64,000 nucleotides of DNA. Origin: Mucilaginibacter gossypiicola. Lineage in GTDB: Bacteria; Bacteroidota; Bacteroidia; Sphingobacteriales; Sphingobacteriaceae. A model generated the notes under the pieces. It was not told the DNA's origin. It searched no databases and worked only from the letters and a program-made list of their open reading frames with translations. A program made the position numbers and the translations under genes. Of the stretch, positions 63,793 to 64,000 are shown in pieces (within the stretch, counting starts at the first letter, position 1; every line of letters starts with the position of its first letter). The stretch is from positions 310,001 to 374,000 of the forward strand of contig NZ_FOCL01000003.1 in NCBI RefSeq assembly GCF_900110105.1. The letters run 5' to 3'.

Positions 63793-64000
63793 TTACTTCT
63801 CCAAATATTCTTTAAGCGAAATACCGGTAATGTGTGTCCAGCCGGCAACAAAGTTTTCTTTTTTGAAGGAGTCGAGCGGTGGAAAAGTTTCAAGGCCCCT
63901 ATGGGTAAGTACTAATTTGGTACCCTCCCCTTCCGGAAAAAGTTCCCAGGTAACTTCCGAATTACCTTCGTAGCCGTCATAGCGCCAGGTATAAGCAATA
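63793..64000 (-). CDS. SRPBCC/AHSA1 domain protein, 5' part outside the window
   Basis: On the minus strand a frame is open from the right edge to a stop at 63793-63795, giving 68 C-terminal residues. It reads YTWRYDGYEGNSEVTWELFP, then TKLVLTHRGLETFPP and FVAGWTHITGISLKEYLEK. The VTWELFP, GTKLVLTH and GWTHIL-like segments are typical of the C-terminal half of the activator-of-Hsp90-ATPase-1 (AHSA1/SRPBCC, START-like) family. The start codon is beyond the window. The function is unknown beyond small hydrophobic ligand binding. Confidence 0.85.
   Translation of the reverse strand, partial: IAYTWRYDGYEGNSEVTWELFPEGEGTKLVLTHRGLETFPPLDSFKKENFVAGWTHITGISLKEYLEK

Noticed and set aside
63534..63893. 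Open frame of 119 codons on the minus strand
   Set aside because: It crosses two palindromic repeats and overlaps the AHSA1-type reading frame (63793-64000) in another frame; its composition is not protein-like.

Overview
The window looks like chromosomal DNA of a Bacteroidota bacterium, most likely a Sphingobacteriaceae relative such as Mucilaginibacter or Pedobacter. This rests on a SusC/SusD pair, DUF1735 and YceI proteins, LytTR and NarL two-component systems, lipoproteins whose lipobox cysteine is followed by lysines, and promoters of the Bacteroidota TAnnTTTG type (clearest upstream of a tRNA-Pro, an MFS gene and susC). Genus is an inference; no 16S gene is present.

Region 1 (1-23.7 kb, all + strand) is an extracellular or surface polysaccharide cluster. 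It holds a UDP-N-acetylhexosamine 6-dehydrogenase (5' end outside the window), Wzx flippase, two DegT-type sugar aminotransferases and a third divergent PLP-fold protein, one GT2 and four GT4 glycosyltransferases, a DUF2334 deacetylase, a priming sugar transferase, a Wzy-like polymerase, an asparagine-synthase-type amidotransferase, two FemAB/GNAT-like proteins, a GNAT, a beta-propeller protein, a phytanoyl-CoA-type dioxygenase, a UDP-uronate 4-epimerase and a large WbpM/PglF-type 4,6-dehydratase. Together they suggest a Wzx/Wzy-made glycan with N-acylated amino sugars and possibly uronamides. Region 2 (23.8-29 kb) adds a PAS-AraC-PAS-PAS regulator, a small HTH protein behind a 600-base leader, and an MBOAT acyltransferase with an SGNH-like partner that would O-acylate the glycan.

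Region 3 (29-39 kb) is mixed: a secreted esterase, two identical tRNA-Pro(TGG) genes, DinB, a divergent Lrp/MFS pair, a lipoprotein with pepsin-like active-site motifs, a LytTR two-component system, and a metallophosphoesterase-YceI-cytochrome c operon. Region 4 (39-46 kb) holds a PixA/AidA-type inclusion-body-like protein, a composite palindromic repeat, two secreted proteins of unknown role, and a convergent NarL-type kinase/regulator pair. That pair is flanked by two copies of a 74-base element with Bacteroidota promoter features, each ahead of a small membrane-anchored protein.

Region 5 (46-52 kb) is a SusC/SusD/DUF1735 uptake locus behind a long AT-rich upstream region. Region 6 (52-64 kb) has a CehA/McbA-type PHP hydrolase, small unknown proteins, ppnP, the housekeeping gltB-gltD pair, and at the right edge the 3' part of an SRPBCC/AHSA1 gene. 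No insertion sequence, prophage or CRISPR array was recognised. The most unusual items are the pepsin-like lipoprotein, the duplicated 74-base promoter block around the NarL system, and the PAS-AraC-PAS-PAS protein.
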